Source of the DNA: Reticulitermes speratus | Lineage: Eukaryota > Arthropoda > Insecta > Blattodea > Rhinotermitidae | Assembly: GCA_021186555.1 (NCBI GenBank) | Contig: JAJKFL010000042.1 | Coordinates: forward strand, 23,931,521-23,995,520 | Length of the DNA: 64,000 nt | Reading direction: 5' to 3' | In this document: positions 21,909-33,700 of the stretch, piece by piece | How the letters are laid out: each line of letters starts with the position of its first letter | Position numbering within the stretch: the stretch's first letter is position 1 | The notes under the pieces: generated by a model | What the model saw: the letters and a program-made list of their open reading frames with translations, nothing else | Told to the model about the DNA's origin: nothing | Database searches by the model: none | Made by a program: the position numbers and the translations under genes

Positions 21909-22053
21909 CACCGAGATACAGGCCGATGAATTACCGTTGTCAGACACCAGCTATTTTCGAGACAGCGCGACTGTCAACCGTGCATCGATATGACATACCG
22001 ATGGCGTGCACCATCGATCGGTGCGGTACATTCATCTGCCCTAATCTCGGTGA
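21908..22053. mobile_element. Small TIR element (MITE-like), 146 bp
   Basis: Ends are TCACCGAGAT...CCGATGAATTACCG (21908-21936) and CGGTACATTCATCTGCC...ATCTCGGTGA (22024-22053). These are inverted repeats of about 29 bases with a few changes. The centre is also partly self-complementary (CATCGAT...ATCGATCGGTGC). It sits in a TA tract, so a TA target-site duplication cannot be told from the microsatellite. Superfamily unknown; mariner-like is possible. Confidence 0.65.
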
Positions 22054-22797
22054 TTACTACATGTAATCATTAACATCAGTCCTAATAAGCCAGTACAAGC
22101 AGTGCCAGAAGTGTAGGAAAGTTTTCAAATCTTGGAGGGGTAACGCTAGTTCAACTGCCGGTATTTGAATGAGACGACGCAGACGACTCGGATAGAATTT
22201 CCGTAGCATTGCTTAAGCCCACCTGCAAGCCCTAGACGTTTGTCCGTGGCATTTAAATACACTCTGTACAGTTTCGGCCAAAAAAAACGAAAGGTGTTGT
22301 TTAGGGGGAGTAAATAGATATTGTGCCACGGGAGTCTGGAAAATAATCACTAAACGCTTAAAATTATAAAGGAATTAATTTCTGTGTGAAAGCAGAAAAC
22401 ACAGTGAATGGACAAATGACATACCACAAATCACAGGCAGGAATAACGGTTATTTTACTACTCGTACTGACCCTTACAGGATCACTCGAGAAAAGAAGAA
22501 GAACGAGTAATTGCTCGAAACCATAAAATGAACTGGCGCGGCTACACCAACAGTAAATGATTCTGCATTACAAAGGCACAATTGTCTTCCGTTGCTATTG
22601 GGCTTGCACATCTTTAGAACAGGATTTGTTAGAAGTTAATTACGGACTGTTCCGCGTCTCGCTCCAATTTTCGCGTGACCGGGTTTCGTTACTTTCTTGC
22701 GCTACGTTTCAATTTCTTTTTTATTTCCTTCTTCCTACCCTATTCTTCTAATTCCATCCTTACTCTAGGGTTTTAAAAGGCAATTTTTTGTTTACCA
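22054..22797. other. No recognisable feature
   Basis: Short frames only. It ends at the TTA duplication of the Harbinger element. Confidence 0.4.
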
Positions 22798-22800
22798 TTA

Positions 22801-23462
22801 GGTAGGGCGCCGACATGCAATTTTTAGTTGCGCAACGGTTTGATTGCATGAATAACAACCGAAGAGTTAAATGGGACTCCGCCGACTTGCAACCGTTTAG
22901 TCTGCCAACTGTTTAGTTTGTAATTTTCCACAAACCAACGGCAATCGTCTGATTGCGCAATCGTTCTGTAACCCAAAGGATCCAATGGACGTCCGCTCAC
23001 ATGAAACCAAACAGTCTCTTCTTATAACTGAAGCAAGCAACATGTCTTTGCTCTTAGAACAAGGTAAGTTAATTTCTTTTTTAATTGTATGTCTGTTAAT
23101 AAACTTTTAGTACTAATTGGTAAATTAATTGATTTTATCCTCCGATGTCCCCTAAACCTGTGAATTATTTGAAAATTTATTCTGGAAGTTGTTAACTGAA
23201 TCCGTGTATTCTTCACAGAAATCCAAAACGATGCAGAATGGACGGAGAGGTTCATAAGGTGTATTGAAACAAAGCCTGCAATATATAATAAACAGTTGAA
23301 AGAACATTCAGACAGAAGCGTAATGATGGAACTGAATCGGAATCTATCGCATGTGTGCGGCTACGTCAGTCGGCCGATCGTTTGATTGCATATGTGAGCG
23401 GGGCATGGCATCTCGGAACCAAACGATTGCGCAACTGAAAAATTGCATGTCGGCGCTCCACC
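22801..23462. mobile_element. PIF/Harbinger-type DNA transposon, internally deleted
   Basis: The left end is GGTAGGGCGCCGACATGC and the right end, as reverse complement, is GGTGGAGCGCCGACATGC. The TIRs run on through ATTTTT-AGTTGCGCAA to about 40 bases. TTA is present on both sides (22798-22800, 23463-23465), the 3-base duplication expected for PIF/Harbinger. Subterminal repeats of GATTGCGCAA and CGTTTGATTGCAT occur inside. No DDE transposase is left; a small spliced frame at 23042-23385 may be the start of the accessory gene. Confidence 0.85.
23042..23385 (+). pseudogene. Putative two-exon MADF-like accessory gene fragment
   Basis: ATG at 23042 opens MSLLLEQ. A donor GTAAGT at 23064 and an acceptor TTCTTCACAG ending at 23218 remove a 155-base intron. 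Splicing continues in frame as EIQNDAEWTERFIRCIETKP, AIYNKQLKEHSDRSVMMELN, then diverges to a stop at 23383-23385 close to the right TIR. ERFIRCIETKPAIYNKQLKE resembles the start of a MADF domain (usual pattern: LI..V...P.LYDK....Y.D). PIF/Harbinger elements are known to carry a second gene for a Myb/SANT or MADF DNA-binding protein that helps the transposase. This fragment lacks most of the domain and is probably a remnant cut short by internal deletion. The splice model is inference. Confidence 0.5.
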
Positions 23463-23497
23463 TTATAGACATACACAGTGAAATAAAACCGGAAATA

Positions 23498-23788
23498 GGC
23501 CGTGCCATGGCTCAGGCGGTTAGACGCCGGCCTCCCACCGCGGAAGTCCGGGTTCGATCCCGGGCCAGTCCATGTGGGATTTGTGGTGGACAAAGTGGCA
23601 CTGGTACAAGTTTCCCCCGAGTACTTTGGTTTTCCCCTGTCAATTTCATTCCACCGGAGCGCACTTATTTGGAAAAATGAAAAAAAAAAAAACTAATCAT
23701 CTTTCTCTTCATCTTCATCACAGGGTTGCACAATAATCCTTAAGGCTGCGGTGCGTCCGTAGCTTCTGCTGCGGGGCCCTTCTAAAAA
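23498..23788 (+). mobile_element. SINE family B, copy 1
   Basis: tRNA-like head GCCATGGCTCAGGCGGTTAG, box-B-like GGGTTCGATCCCGGG, body with TGTGGGATTTGTGGTGGACA, AAGTGGCACTGG, GAGTACTTTGGTTTTCCCC, an A-rich patch, TCATCTTCATCACAGGG, TTAAGGCTGCGGTGCGTCC and GCGGGGCCCTTCT. Copies at 51562 and 58090 share all blocks. It lies 36 bases to the right of the Harbinger element. Confidence 0.93.
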
Positions 23789-25195
23789 CACGGAAAAAAG
23801 GTTGGCTCAGAATGTTTCTGTAAGACAATTCTTGCGCACGCTCCTTTCGTGGCAAGATATAATGTCATGCTGATGCCTTATTTCAGCCCATATTCATCTC
23901 GGCATCTCAGGAGTTGATTTCATGTCCACTGAGCTGAAGGAACATGTCGCTTAGAGTCACAACTATAATGCAATATACCTGGCGCTCAAATTACCTTCTT
24001 CTGTCTCCGAAAGGAGAGTTTTTCTAATATATAAAGATAAGTAGTAAGTCTGGCCCAATCACTTTGTCTGCGAGTACACCATACTCGTATTTGACGCCAA
24101 AGGACGGCATATTGCGGAGCTATATTAAAAGTAACGGGTATGGGTGTGCCGAGCACGTGGCGAACCTAAACTAAACCAGTAGACCCCTGCACGTGCTGTG
24201 AAGTGTGTATGGGCTGAAATAAATCAGTGGCTAGATATACTCGTAGGCAGTGCATTCAAAGGACACGTGGAAATTTACAGACAGGAAATTTTGGAAAGCA
24301 AATTCAATTCAGTGCTTTGTTTTTCGGTGTGTATAATAGTAAAGAAATATACTCCCTAAAATTCCCACGACCATGTTAACAGTTCTGTAACTTCCAGTAC
24401 ATCGCTATGGTATCTGAAAGTACAGGAAGATGAATGAGCGAGCCTACGGTTATGATATAGGCTGCGCTATGCCCACATTACAAAACGTAAAGGAAATGTC
24501 CTACAGCGTCACTCCTATTGTTAGTCATATTTGCGTTACATTAGACATTTAATCGCAAGCAATCATACAGCATTATGATGACCACTTTTTTATAGAAACA
24601 TGTTGGGGTATTCACGTTTGTAAACAATTGACATTATACCTGTGATATGCTTAGTAATCCTGTGTAATTTGTCAACCTCACAGAATGATTTTCTGGACGC
24701 TGTGTGTAATAAAGTATTAAACATTTACATAGAATACATTGGACATTTCTGCTTTCCCGTTTGGATTAAAGCAACGGTATATTTCAAACTTGCTGTACTT
24801 CCATGATCAGGTACAAGTACGAAACTCATTGTAATGGACTCGTCAGATGGAGCCAATCTGTACAACCTCCAGTGACAGCAGCCACAGACCACTAGATTTA
24901 CACTAATGCATATAACGAAAGCTAAAGACGTCAACAAGGGTGGTAACCATTTACCGAATAATCAGTTATTTTGTTACAAAATAAGAAGATAGACTTGAAG
25001 TTCACGCAGATTGTGGTTTGTATGATATTTATATAATTGTAATTATAATTATATAGGTCAGACTATCAACAGATGGGTTCAAAAGTTTATTTTCAATGAT
25101 GTTATAAACCAAAGTTACTGGTAACAGAAGAATTCGGCTCAGAATCCTTACATCTCATAATTAGTATAACATACGATACATGTCTTCAAACTTTA
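23789..25195. other. No recognisable feature
   Basis: AT-rich sequence with only short frames; nothing supportable. Confidence 0.45.
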
Positions 25196-25196
25196 A

Positions 25197-25235
25197 TCCT
25201 GATGAAGGAAGGGGAGGAGGTCTCTGAAACATCTG
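25197..25235 (+). repeat. Hammerhead-like site (weak stem)
   Basis: CTGATGA at 25199-25205 and GAAAC at 25226-25230 followed by ATCTG. The purine-rich spacer does not form a clear stem. Confidence 0.35.
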
Positions 25236-27387
25236 TTGCTTTGAACCACCATAAGCTGCTTCCAACCTTATAAGATTTTGTTGAACGAAAAATGTTGAAA
25301 GCAATTAAAATCAAGAACTTTATGCCTAGATATTACCTGAAGAGGATTAAAGGTGCAAACATATTGGAAGTTATGGTGAATCCTTAGACAAGATTTCGCA
25401 AATTTATTTTAAGAAAGTAGATTGGTCACAAGGATAAACACTTTATCCGACAGGCTACAATAAAACTCGAGATCTAGGTTAAATTTTAAGTCATACTTAA
25501 CAATATATCTTCCACCCTGAAAGAGGATGCTAATGCCTCAATTTACTCCGAGTAACAAAAATGTCGTCACGTAACGGTTCAAACCAAACTCAGAGTCCAT
25601 ATCATTTAGTGAATCTTATGTCATCAGAGCATGCCCTTGGGAAACTGAAAGCCGATTGCATTTAGGACTTTGAAGTACGCACGTTCAGACAACAATAGAC
25701 CTTGAGGCACTCGAAACGGGGATTTCGTGAGCCCTGGGACTGCTCGGCCAGCTCTTGTTTTCTCAGCTTGTCAAAGCCGGACTCGTGTAAGGGCAGAGTG
25801 GGATCAGGACTTGAGAGCGGTCAGTCTCGTGGGGGTTACCTGGATTTAAACACAAGGCCTGCAGAATTACAAACCTGGCTGTCCAGTAACCACACTAACT
25901 ACTTACATGCCCATGAACTGACTCTCGACTGAAACAGTGGACATGGAACTCGTTAACTATTACATTATGTAGGCGATGCACGCCCACAAAATTATTTAAC
26001 AACTATGTGTCGTCTACTGATGTAATATTGCTTCGAATAAGCTAATCAGTGGCGATTCTTATTTCTTATAATTGTGAAGAGTTTGACGTAAGGTGTATTC
26101 GGCGTAAACATGGAAATTTTTACAGATAAAAGTGCACTAAATGTTTCAGTCACTTAACAGGGCTTCTTAAAGGAACGTAAAGAGAGCTTGATGAAATGAA
26201 CAGTGTTACCACGTGATCTAGAGGTAAATTTCTTCTGATAATGTTAAGCTAAATATGCGTTAAATGCTGCCTTATTGTGGTGCCATCAGACGTAACTAAT
26301 ATTTTCATGTATTTACCATGGGAACGAAAGACAAACTGACAGACATTCGACTACATCAACCACATTCTGCTGGGACTAGTTCTATAACCATACAATAACA
26401 AGCATAAAGGCGTAATAATATTAATTACGGCTCTCAGAAAATTGCATAAAGTTAAAAAATTGCAAATAAACAGAGGAAATTCCACAGATACGAAACGAGA
26501 GAAAGAATCATAGAAACAAACAAAAGCAGAAAGAAAGGAAGAAATAGAAAGAAAAACAAAAGAAAGTGGTGTAAAAGAGAAAGTGAAAAGGAAAATACGT
26601 GCTTGGGCTCAAAGTCTAAAACTTAAACGGAAGAGAGGAAGCTTGTGAAGTAACAGAAGCCCACACACATTTAATATACATGTACTGTTATGGCGGAATG
26701 TGAATACCGAATTTACCGTGAGAGTGGATGCAACTCAAAACATAAATAAAAATGTAAGACGAAATTTAAATCCTTTCCACTGTCATCGGCTGTACTATAC
26801 ACAGACATTTAATACCACTGGCCTCCGTAATTTCATCTCTATGTATAGCGTCATCGAAACAGACACGCAGAAATTCCCGATGCCTGGTTTTGTCCTTCCT
26901 TCGAGGACACAAGACTAAAACCGAATGCGGCAGGCGGCAGAACTCGGTGGGCTGCTAAACCCATTAGTTTCCTGACTCGAAAAGTCAAATCAGTGAAGCT
27001 ATGAAGATTTCCACAACTAACACATCTGTACCCTGCTTTCTGGCACACAATTCGCTTACTCTGTCGACCTTCAAAACATTTCTACATACAATAAATTTCC
27101 TTACGCTTAGAATTCCACGAAACTACAATAATGACTCTAGTAAATCGTCAAACGAGGGTGTGAGAAGTCGAGGGAAGTTTTATTTGCCAACGGGCAACAT
27201 TTGAGCCTATTGCTACGCCTGCATCAAGGTGAATACTCTTTAATTTCGAAAGAAGAATGAAGGGAAACGATTGGATGTACAGATTAATTTAACTTTTTGT
27301 TCACCGTGCATTATGGCAATAGATAACAATCATCAACCAACAACTGCACTAATTGTAATTATTATAACACTTTAAGATTGCTCTACA
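25236..27387. other. Unannotated stretch
   Basis: A purine-rich (GAAA-type) patch at about 26495-26600. The block 25780-25900 looks faintly SINE-like but no family could be matched. No gene is seen. Confidence 0.4.
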
Positions 27388-27421
27388 TATGTTTCGGTCA
27401 CAAAGTGACCATCATCAGGGG
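27388..27421 (-). repeat. Hammerhead-like hairpin site, best-formed stem
   Basis: On the minus strand it is CTGATGA (27418-27412), one T, GGTCAC, loop TTT, GTGACC, GAAAC (27395-27391), then ATATG. The six-base stem is perfect. A canonical hammerhead has stem II directly after CTGANGA; here one T intervenes. Confidence 0.65.
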
Positions 27422-28110
27422 CTTCATACGCACGTATGTGCACTTCACTTCACGCTTTCCACTGTCTACTATATTTGCGTAGGGATTTTTGTTTGTACAC
27501 TATTCCACAATAGTAGGTGTCGAAGATTGTTTATTACGATCGTAGGCCGATATGTTATTAGTATTCACTTGTATGATTGTTTACACTGTTAGGATATCGT
27601 GTGCCGGATTGTTCACTTTCACTGTTTTGACTATAGTTGTTATCACAATGTCCACTATCAGAACGTCTATTTGTGTGTTCGTTGAGTGCTGTTTACTGTT
27701 TTGACGATGTTTCTGTTGAGAGGTTCGCACTGCACTGTTATGTTGGAAGTCGTGGTGCTTATTTGGATTTTGCGTCGGTGAGCTGGGTGATGTCCATTAT
27801 TGTAAAATATGTGAATGTTTGTCTAAGAAGTTCGGCACCGGGGATCTTTCGTACACTGCACTATGTAGGGTGTAGCACTGATTATCTTTTGGGAGTATTG
27901 TGTGCCAGATTGTTCACTGTTTAACTTCCATTTAACTGTTGCTGGAGTCACACTATAGGTAGTTGTCGCACAAGTTATATTGGTTGTTGATGTTTATATA
28001 AAACCATGTATTATAAAGTATTTAAAATGTAAAAGTTTTTAAAATATTTAAAAAAACTGTTGACAACATTAGTGCGTAACTATGGTATCCGGTGTGTACT
28101 CAAGAGCCGG
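27422..28110. other. No recognisable feature
   Basis: The open frame at 27637-27924 has no family resemblance. Confidence 0.4.
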
Positions 28111-28152
28111 CGTGTTGCGGTGTGCTATGTAGGGATAGCACACCGCAACACG
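28111..28152. repeat. Perfect 18-bp hairpin
   Basis: CGTGTTGCGGTGTGCTAT (28111-28128) and its exact reverse complement (28135-28152) flank a 6-base loop GTAGGG. Its GC content is much higher than its surroundings. Function unknown. Confidence 0.93.
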
Positions 28153-30427
28153 GTTGTACAGAGTTGTACGTATGGACCAAAAGTTTCAAAGCTTTGACTT
28201 ACATCAAAACACCGGACAGTACTTCGTCTTCTCTTGAAAATATACTCAAAATTGTGTGCTGTGGACAAGCTGATAATTGTCAGCACACGGAATAATGGTT
28301 GGCATCTAATCCGTGAGAGTATATATAGATACAACGCGTCGTAGATATCGTTACGAAATAACGTGAAGGAACCTTCCGCCGCTGCGCTTAATTACCATGC
28401 CACAAACGCGCCTTGAGTGAGCAATGGTGAAACCCCATGCATTCTCGGCTCTTGCCTTACTTTCGATTATAGAGCTGTCAGTACTCACTCGAGGATATGT
28501 GACATACTTAAAATGAAACCCAACCCATCTCCACTCTGAATGACTTTCAACAGAGCTGAAAAACAATTTCATGTACTGTCTGTGTGGATATGAAGCTTAC
28601 AGTTTGTTCGTTGGCTGACGCACACTTCACTTTCTTAAAGAGAAAAAATCTTAATGTTCATTAATATGCACTTTACTTATTTTCGTCTAAATAGGAAGAA
28701 TGATGCATTTGATTCCAAAAGTTGGGGACTGAAAACAACGTGGCTGGGTACTGTTAAGTTTAAAGCAATTCTTCACAAATGCTGGGTTTAAAACAATTCC
28801 TTGCAAATACAGCTTGCTGGGCTTGTAATGAATCAATATTCCAAACCTGCTCATTATTGTTTTCATTCCTTATTTTTGCATGATATATAAATACCGCAGT
28901 TATAAAAAGTGTATACCAAATACGTTTTAAGCAGTGACAAAAAGACTTTAAAAGGATGAGCAACTATTGAATCTTCAGTAACACCGCTTTGAGAACTTCA
29001 AATCTCGCACAAGGTCCGCACTTTAATAATATGTGTACTTTAACAGATTATTAATTTCATTCTACAATTTTTACAAGAGTTGGACGTGGAATTGTGTAAA
29101 ATTACACGACATGTGCTAATTAACATCACTTTTTCACGTGACGGAATTACACAGAACCAAATTCTTAATTGTATTCTTAAGTTTAAAAGTACAGACATTA
29201 TTGGAAACTGGGCACTTTTGTTCACATAAAGAATATTAACACGAGAAGCAAAATTCTGAATTTACGTACTGTGATTTAAGACTCCACGCATACGTCTATG
29301 ATCCTCCCCAGTGTCTTTACCAAAATGTTTCCTAATTTCTCCAACCGAAAGGCAGGTATCAAAATTCGAACCATGATCTACACCGGTTACTTTATGTTTA
29401 ATGTCATTCACCAGGAAGTCATCCGTAATTTGATTTAATTACAGCAAGAATAAATGTATACAGCAAAAAGTAAGCATTCATTTAAAACGCTGAAGTTTAT
29501 GGATTGCACAGAAAGGCAGTATTTCCTCATATTGAATTTCGCATATTTATTAATCACTTTAATTGATTCTTGATAAGAGGACTCAATTAAATAAATTGGA
29601 TCAAGTCAAATTAATTTAACGTTTATTGACTTTTACCGAAAGAGAGGGCAGTAATGCCCAGAATATATCCTCTCTTCCCATTCTATAAAGAATAGTATTA
29701 ACTGCTGCTGCTGATATTCAGCACCTATCAAGATTCCGGAAGGAGAAAAAATTAGCACCTAAGCCGAAGAGTCAAGACGCTTGTAGAGTAGCATGAAATA
29801 TCCTTCTTGTGATCACTTCTTGATATTCTAATATGGCCTGTAATATATTACATCAATATTAATATAACTTTATATTAAAAATTTTTACCAAATTTAAAAT
29901 AAAGTGACAAATCAATATTACATTTATCAATATATAAAAATCAGGATAAATTAAGGAATTGTTTGCCATCATTCAGTTGGGAGTCTTTGTGTTTTCTCGC
30001 CTGTTACACAAAAATATGAAAATTATTAAAAACAATAATTTTCATGTTGTTTTGTAAGGGTGTGGAAATTTGTCCGCCGCATTTCAGTAAATACTTGAGG
30101 GTCTCTGAAAAGAGGGCACTGAAGGAAACATTTGGATATAAAAGGGAAAAAGGAAAGGGAGGCTGAGGAGGTATAAAATAATGGGGAGCTTCATAATGTT
30201 TATTGCTAACCAAATGTTATTACGACGATCAAATCAAAGAAGATAATAGTGGTACGGCATGTAGCATGCATATGAGAGTTCATGCACAGTTTGATGCAAG
30301 TATTCGAAGCAAATAATCTACTTGGAAGACTTAAGAGCATATGGGAATATGATATAGAACTGAATCTTAAAGAGACAAATTTTCGTTAAGGTCATCTCAA
30401 AGTAAGATAGTCTTAAATATTAATTCA
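28153..30427. other. No recognisable feature
   Basis: AT-rich; no frame or repeat that can be named. Confidence 0.45.
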
Positions 30428-30465
30428 CCACCACCACAATCATCATCATCTTCTTCTTCTTCTTC
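30428..30465 (+). repeat. (CAT)n/(CTT)n microsatellite
   Basis: CATCATCATC followed by TTCTTCTTCTTCTTC. It lies at the 3' side of a minus-strand LINE remnant, where it reads as (GAA)n(GAT)n and may be its tail. Confidence 0.85.
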
Positions 30466-30479
30466 ACACTTTAAGGCCT

Positions 30480-30797
30480 GAGGTCTTGCGGCCCGTCGGT
30501 CCGGTCTCAATATACCGATCAAAACGTCTCTTGAATGGGTGTCCTGAGTTCCTTATTCCTGTTGGGTGATGTTTGATAACAGTATGTGGAAGTCAGAATT
30601 TGTCCGTTCTGCGAATATACATACCCTTTTTTCATATTTGTTGATTTTTCCCAAAACTCTTTGTGTTTTAAGTTCTTACAAAACATGGTGATTTCTTTTG
30701 TTACAAAGCAGCTGATTCTAGATTTGTCTTCTTTGAGCGTCAAAGTTTCACTGCCGTATGGTGGGGGAGGTGCTGATAATGTATAAAACAACTTCAA
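30480..30797 (-). pseudogene. Probable LINE C-terminal remnant
   Basis: The minus-strand frame 30519-30797 includes PYGSETLTLKEDKSRIS. This resembles the common LINE C-terminal block LLYGSETWTLKKRD... downstream of the reverse transcriptase. The rest (NRNKELRTPIQETF, then DRTDGPQ in a shifted frame) could fit the basic C-terminal tail of such proteins but is badly decayed. It is not the same family as the copy at 63095. Confidence 0.45.
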
Positions 30798-33700
30798 ATT
30801 TTTATTTAATTTGAATAATTTTTGTGAATATACAACACATAAACTTAATACAACTGAATCTACATGTCAATAGGTTGAAGGAAATTTAGTTTATACCTCT
30901 CGTACCAAATTTAATCAAAATCGATTCCATATCTTTGGTATGCCTACTGTCACTTGCACACTGTCAAATAAGTGACACTGCGTCTTCGTTCACTAACTCG
31001 TTTTCGAGGCGCACTTGAAAATCCAATTTACGTATTCCTTTACCTAATGACAGTTCACAGATATTTTCCCTGTATATTAGTCTAATTTGAGTCAATTGTT
31101 AATTCTTTGTGTAATTAATTAAATTGTAATTTTAAAACAATGCTGGGAATATACAAAAGAACAGCACAAGTCAATAAGCAAAGCTTCGCAAGTAGGCCTG
31201 CAGGACTACAGTAGAGTGAAGAGCGCAGTCAGTATGGAAACAAATACAACTGAATATTATAAAAATAAATTCAGTTTAGACAACCCTTCGGAACCTCGTC
31301 GCATAATTTCCTGCTCGTCTGCCTATAATCGTATTATTCCTTGTTAACATGCGTGCATCTCTCTATCTTTATCACTTTCACTGTGTGTCTGTACTCTCTT
31401 GCCAACTCGATTCGCCTTTGTCAGCATTTAATGAACTTTACTGCGCTCTCGCCTTTCTGCAAGTAACTGACTGTGCCACACGGTCTCAGTAAACGCACTC
31501 GTCATTTTCGTAAATGCCATTAATACTTTAAATACAATAATTCCATAATTTCTCAAATAAGGCCACGGAACCTTCCTGTCAAACACGCATCTACGTCATT
31601 TTATAATCATGCTGCCATTCGACTACATAGTTTGACGAAATGGCAGCGTCACTAAACAAAAAAAATAATACATTAAACTCTAAAACAGGACACTGTTCCT
31701 CGGAAAATCGATTGTTCTTTACCGGCTTACGAGTTATAAAATGTTGAAATCACTGGTGTAAATCATGGGAATAAGTCATAATGTAACATACGAGCAGCGA
31801 AGGAAATAAAAGGTATAAGCTTTATTTAAACCAACAGCAAACACACATAGAACTTCTCAAATGCGGAAATGAAAGTAGTTTATACGAAAACTCTTATGAA
31901 ATATAATAGTGAGAGAAGAGAAAGACACTAAGCTACACACTGGGAGGTTGTTTATGTTCTGTTGTGTGATCGAATTCAGGAAGTCATAACGGGAATGTTG
32001 GAACAAAAACGGATTGCAACGTGTTTGTATTGTACGTGCCGTTTAACGACATGCAGCAACTTCATACACCCAAGTAAACAACATCAACAATATTTCATTC
32101 TCTCTATATTCCTGTATAATTTAATTAACTTCCAAATTGTTACAAAGTTTTATATAACAGACAAACAAATATACTTAAAAAAATAAACCCCTTTCTGTCA
32201 CGTACGTAGAAAACTAAGACTAGAGATTTGAGATTTTCGTAGCGGTGTTGTTGATGATGATGATGAAAATTTCTGGAATGTTATGGCGTGTTAAACGATA
32301 AAGACTTACGGACGTTTTGGAGGAGTGTGCTACCTTCAATTTCAGCGTCTAACAGTCCAAGAACAGTCTTCTTGGACTAGTAAATCTCAAGTTTTCATAG
32401 CGCAATATCCCCCAAGATTTGAATCTTCAATAACAAGGATATTCGCGTTTCGTTTGTAGGATCCAGCATTGTTCCTTTTTTATACTGGCGACGAAGCAAC
32501 AGGAGACTACAGAAAAATTTATAATGAGAAAAATCATAATCAGCTTCACGAACTATTATTAGTTTGGTCACTTAAACAGACGGTAGAGGCGGGGCATATA
32601 GATGTATTGGTAGGAAACCATGAGAAGAAAAAGACTATTTGGATGACTCAAGCATATACGAGAACTTCTTATTAAACTTAATCTTAAAGAAATATTACGT
32701 GATAAATTGTACTGGATTAAAGCAGCTTAACGTGGGGATCAATGGCGATCTTAGGCATATATACAGGTACATAAAGTAACAAATCCTGAGACTTCATTCA
32801 CGTCGAGGAATTTGTTGTTAGTTGAGTGTCTAGTCCCTTATCAAAAGGACCCTGCTCCATGAAGTTATAGTACTATAGCATGGAGTAATTATTTACATAA
32901 TACAAGTATATAAAGGTGCCTGTGCTACTCTACTGAACACAAAATGTTACAGTGTAGTGGCCAGTAGTCCTGCTTCATCCTGTAGATGAGAGTAGAGATG
33001 TCAGTTGATCAAATTTCATGGCGGTGACCAAATATCTAGACACCCTTTGTGGTTATTCTCAGTCCCACCAGGCAAATCATGAGGTAGAACCTTGATGTAC
33101 GCTATCACTGCTTCATTTTACTCTCGTCTTTTGTTACTCTACAACGTATGAATTTCGTGATAACCACACCATTTGACACTATACACTCCCCACTGCAACA
33201 AGAAAACCGTGTTAAGTAAAGAAGTAATCGATCCTGTCGTAAATGCAAAATGCCCAAGGGTAATGTTACGAAACAACAGAAAACGTTATTCTAAATATTA
33301 CAAGTAACCACAGAAAATAAAGTACGTTTGTATGTATATACACATATGTCGGTATTACTATTATTGTTATTATTATTATTATAACGATAATTATCGTTAT
33401 TATTATTATGGAAAACTGTATCAACCAAACAAAAATTACTCAAAGTTGACAGGATTCATAAATTTCTTGCAAATGGTATTATAGTGAAAACGTTATAGAA
33501 ATATTACTTAATTCAAAAGAATGAACAGTAAAAAGGTTTCTTAAAAGCGAAATTTAGTGAGCAAGTACAAAATTCTGTGACTCGTATTTCAATGCACTAA
33601 CGCCAGTTCTTACTGTTCAACGATGTGGTGATAGAATGTTACAGTCAGCAACGCAGACTGGTGCATCACATTGTGAATGTCCGTTCAGTACTGTCGATTC

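Noticed and set aside
25702..25932. Possible SINE copy
   Set aside because: GC-richer than its surroundings, but no box B or block order from families A-E could be matched.
33358..33412. Palindrome as a regulatory operator
   Set aside because: It is an ATT microsatellite with an AACG interruption; self-complementarity follows from the simple sequence.
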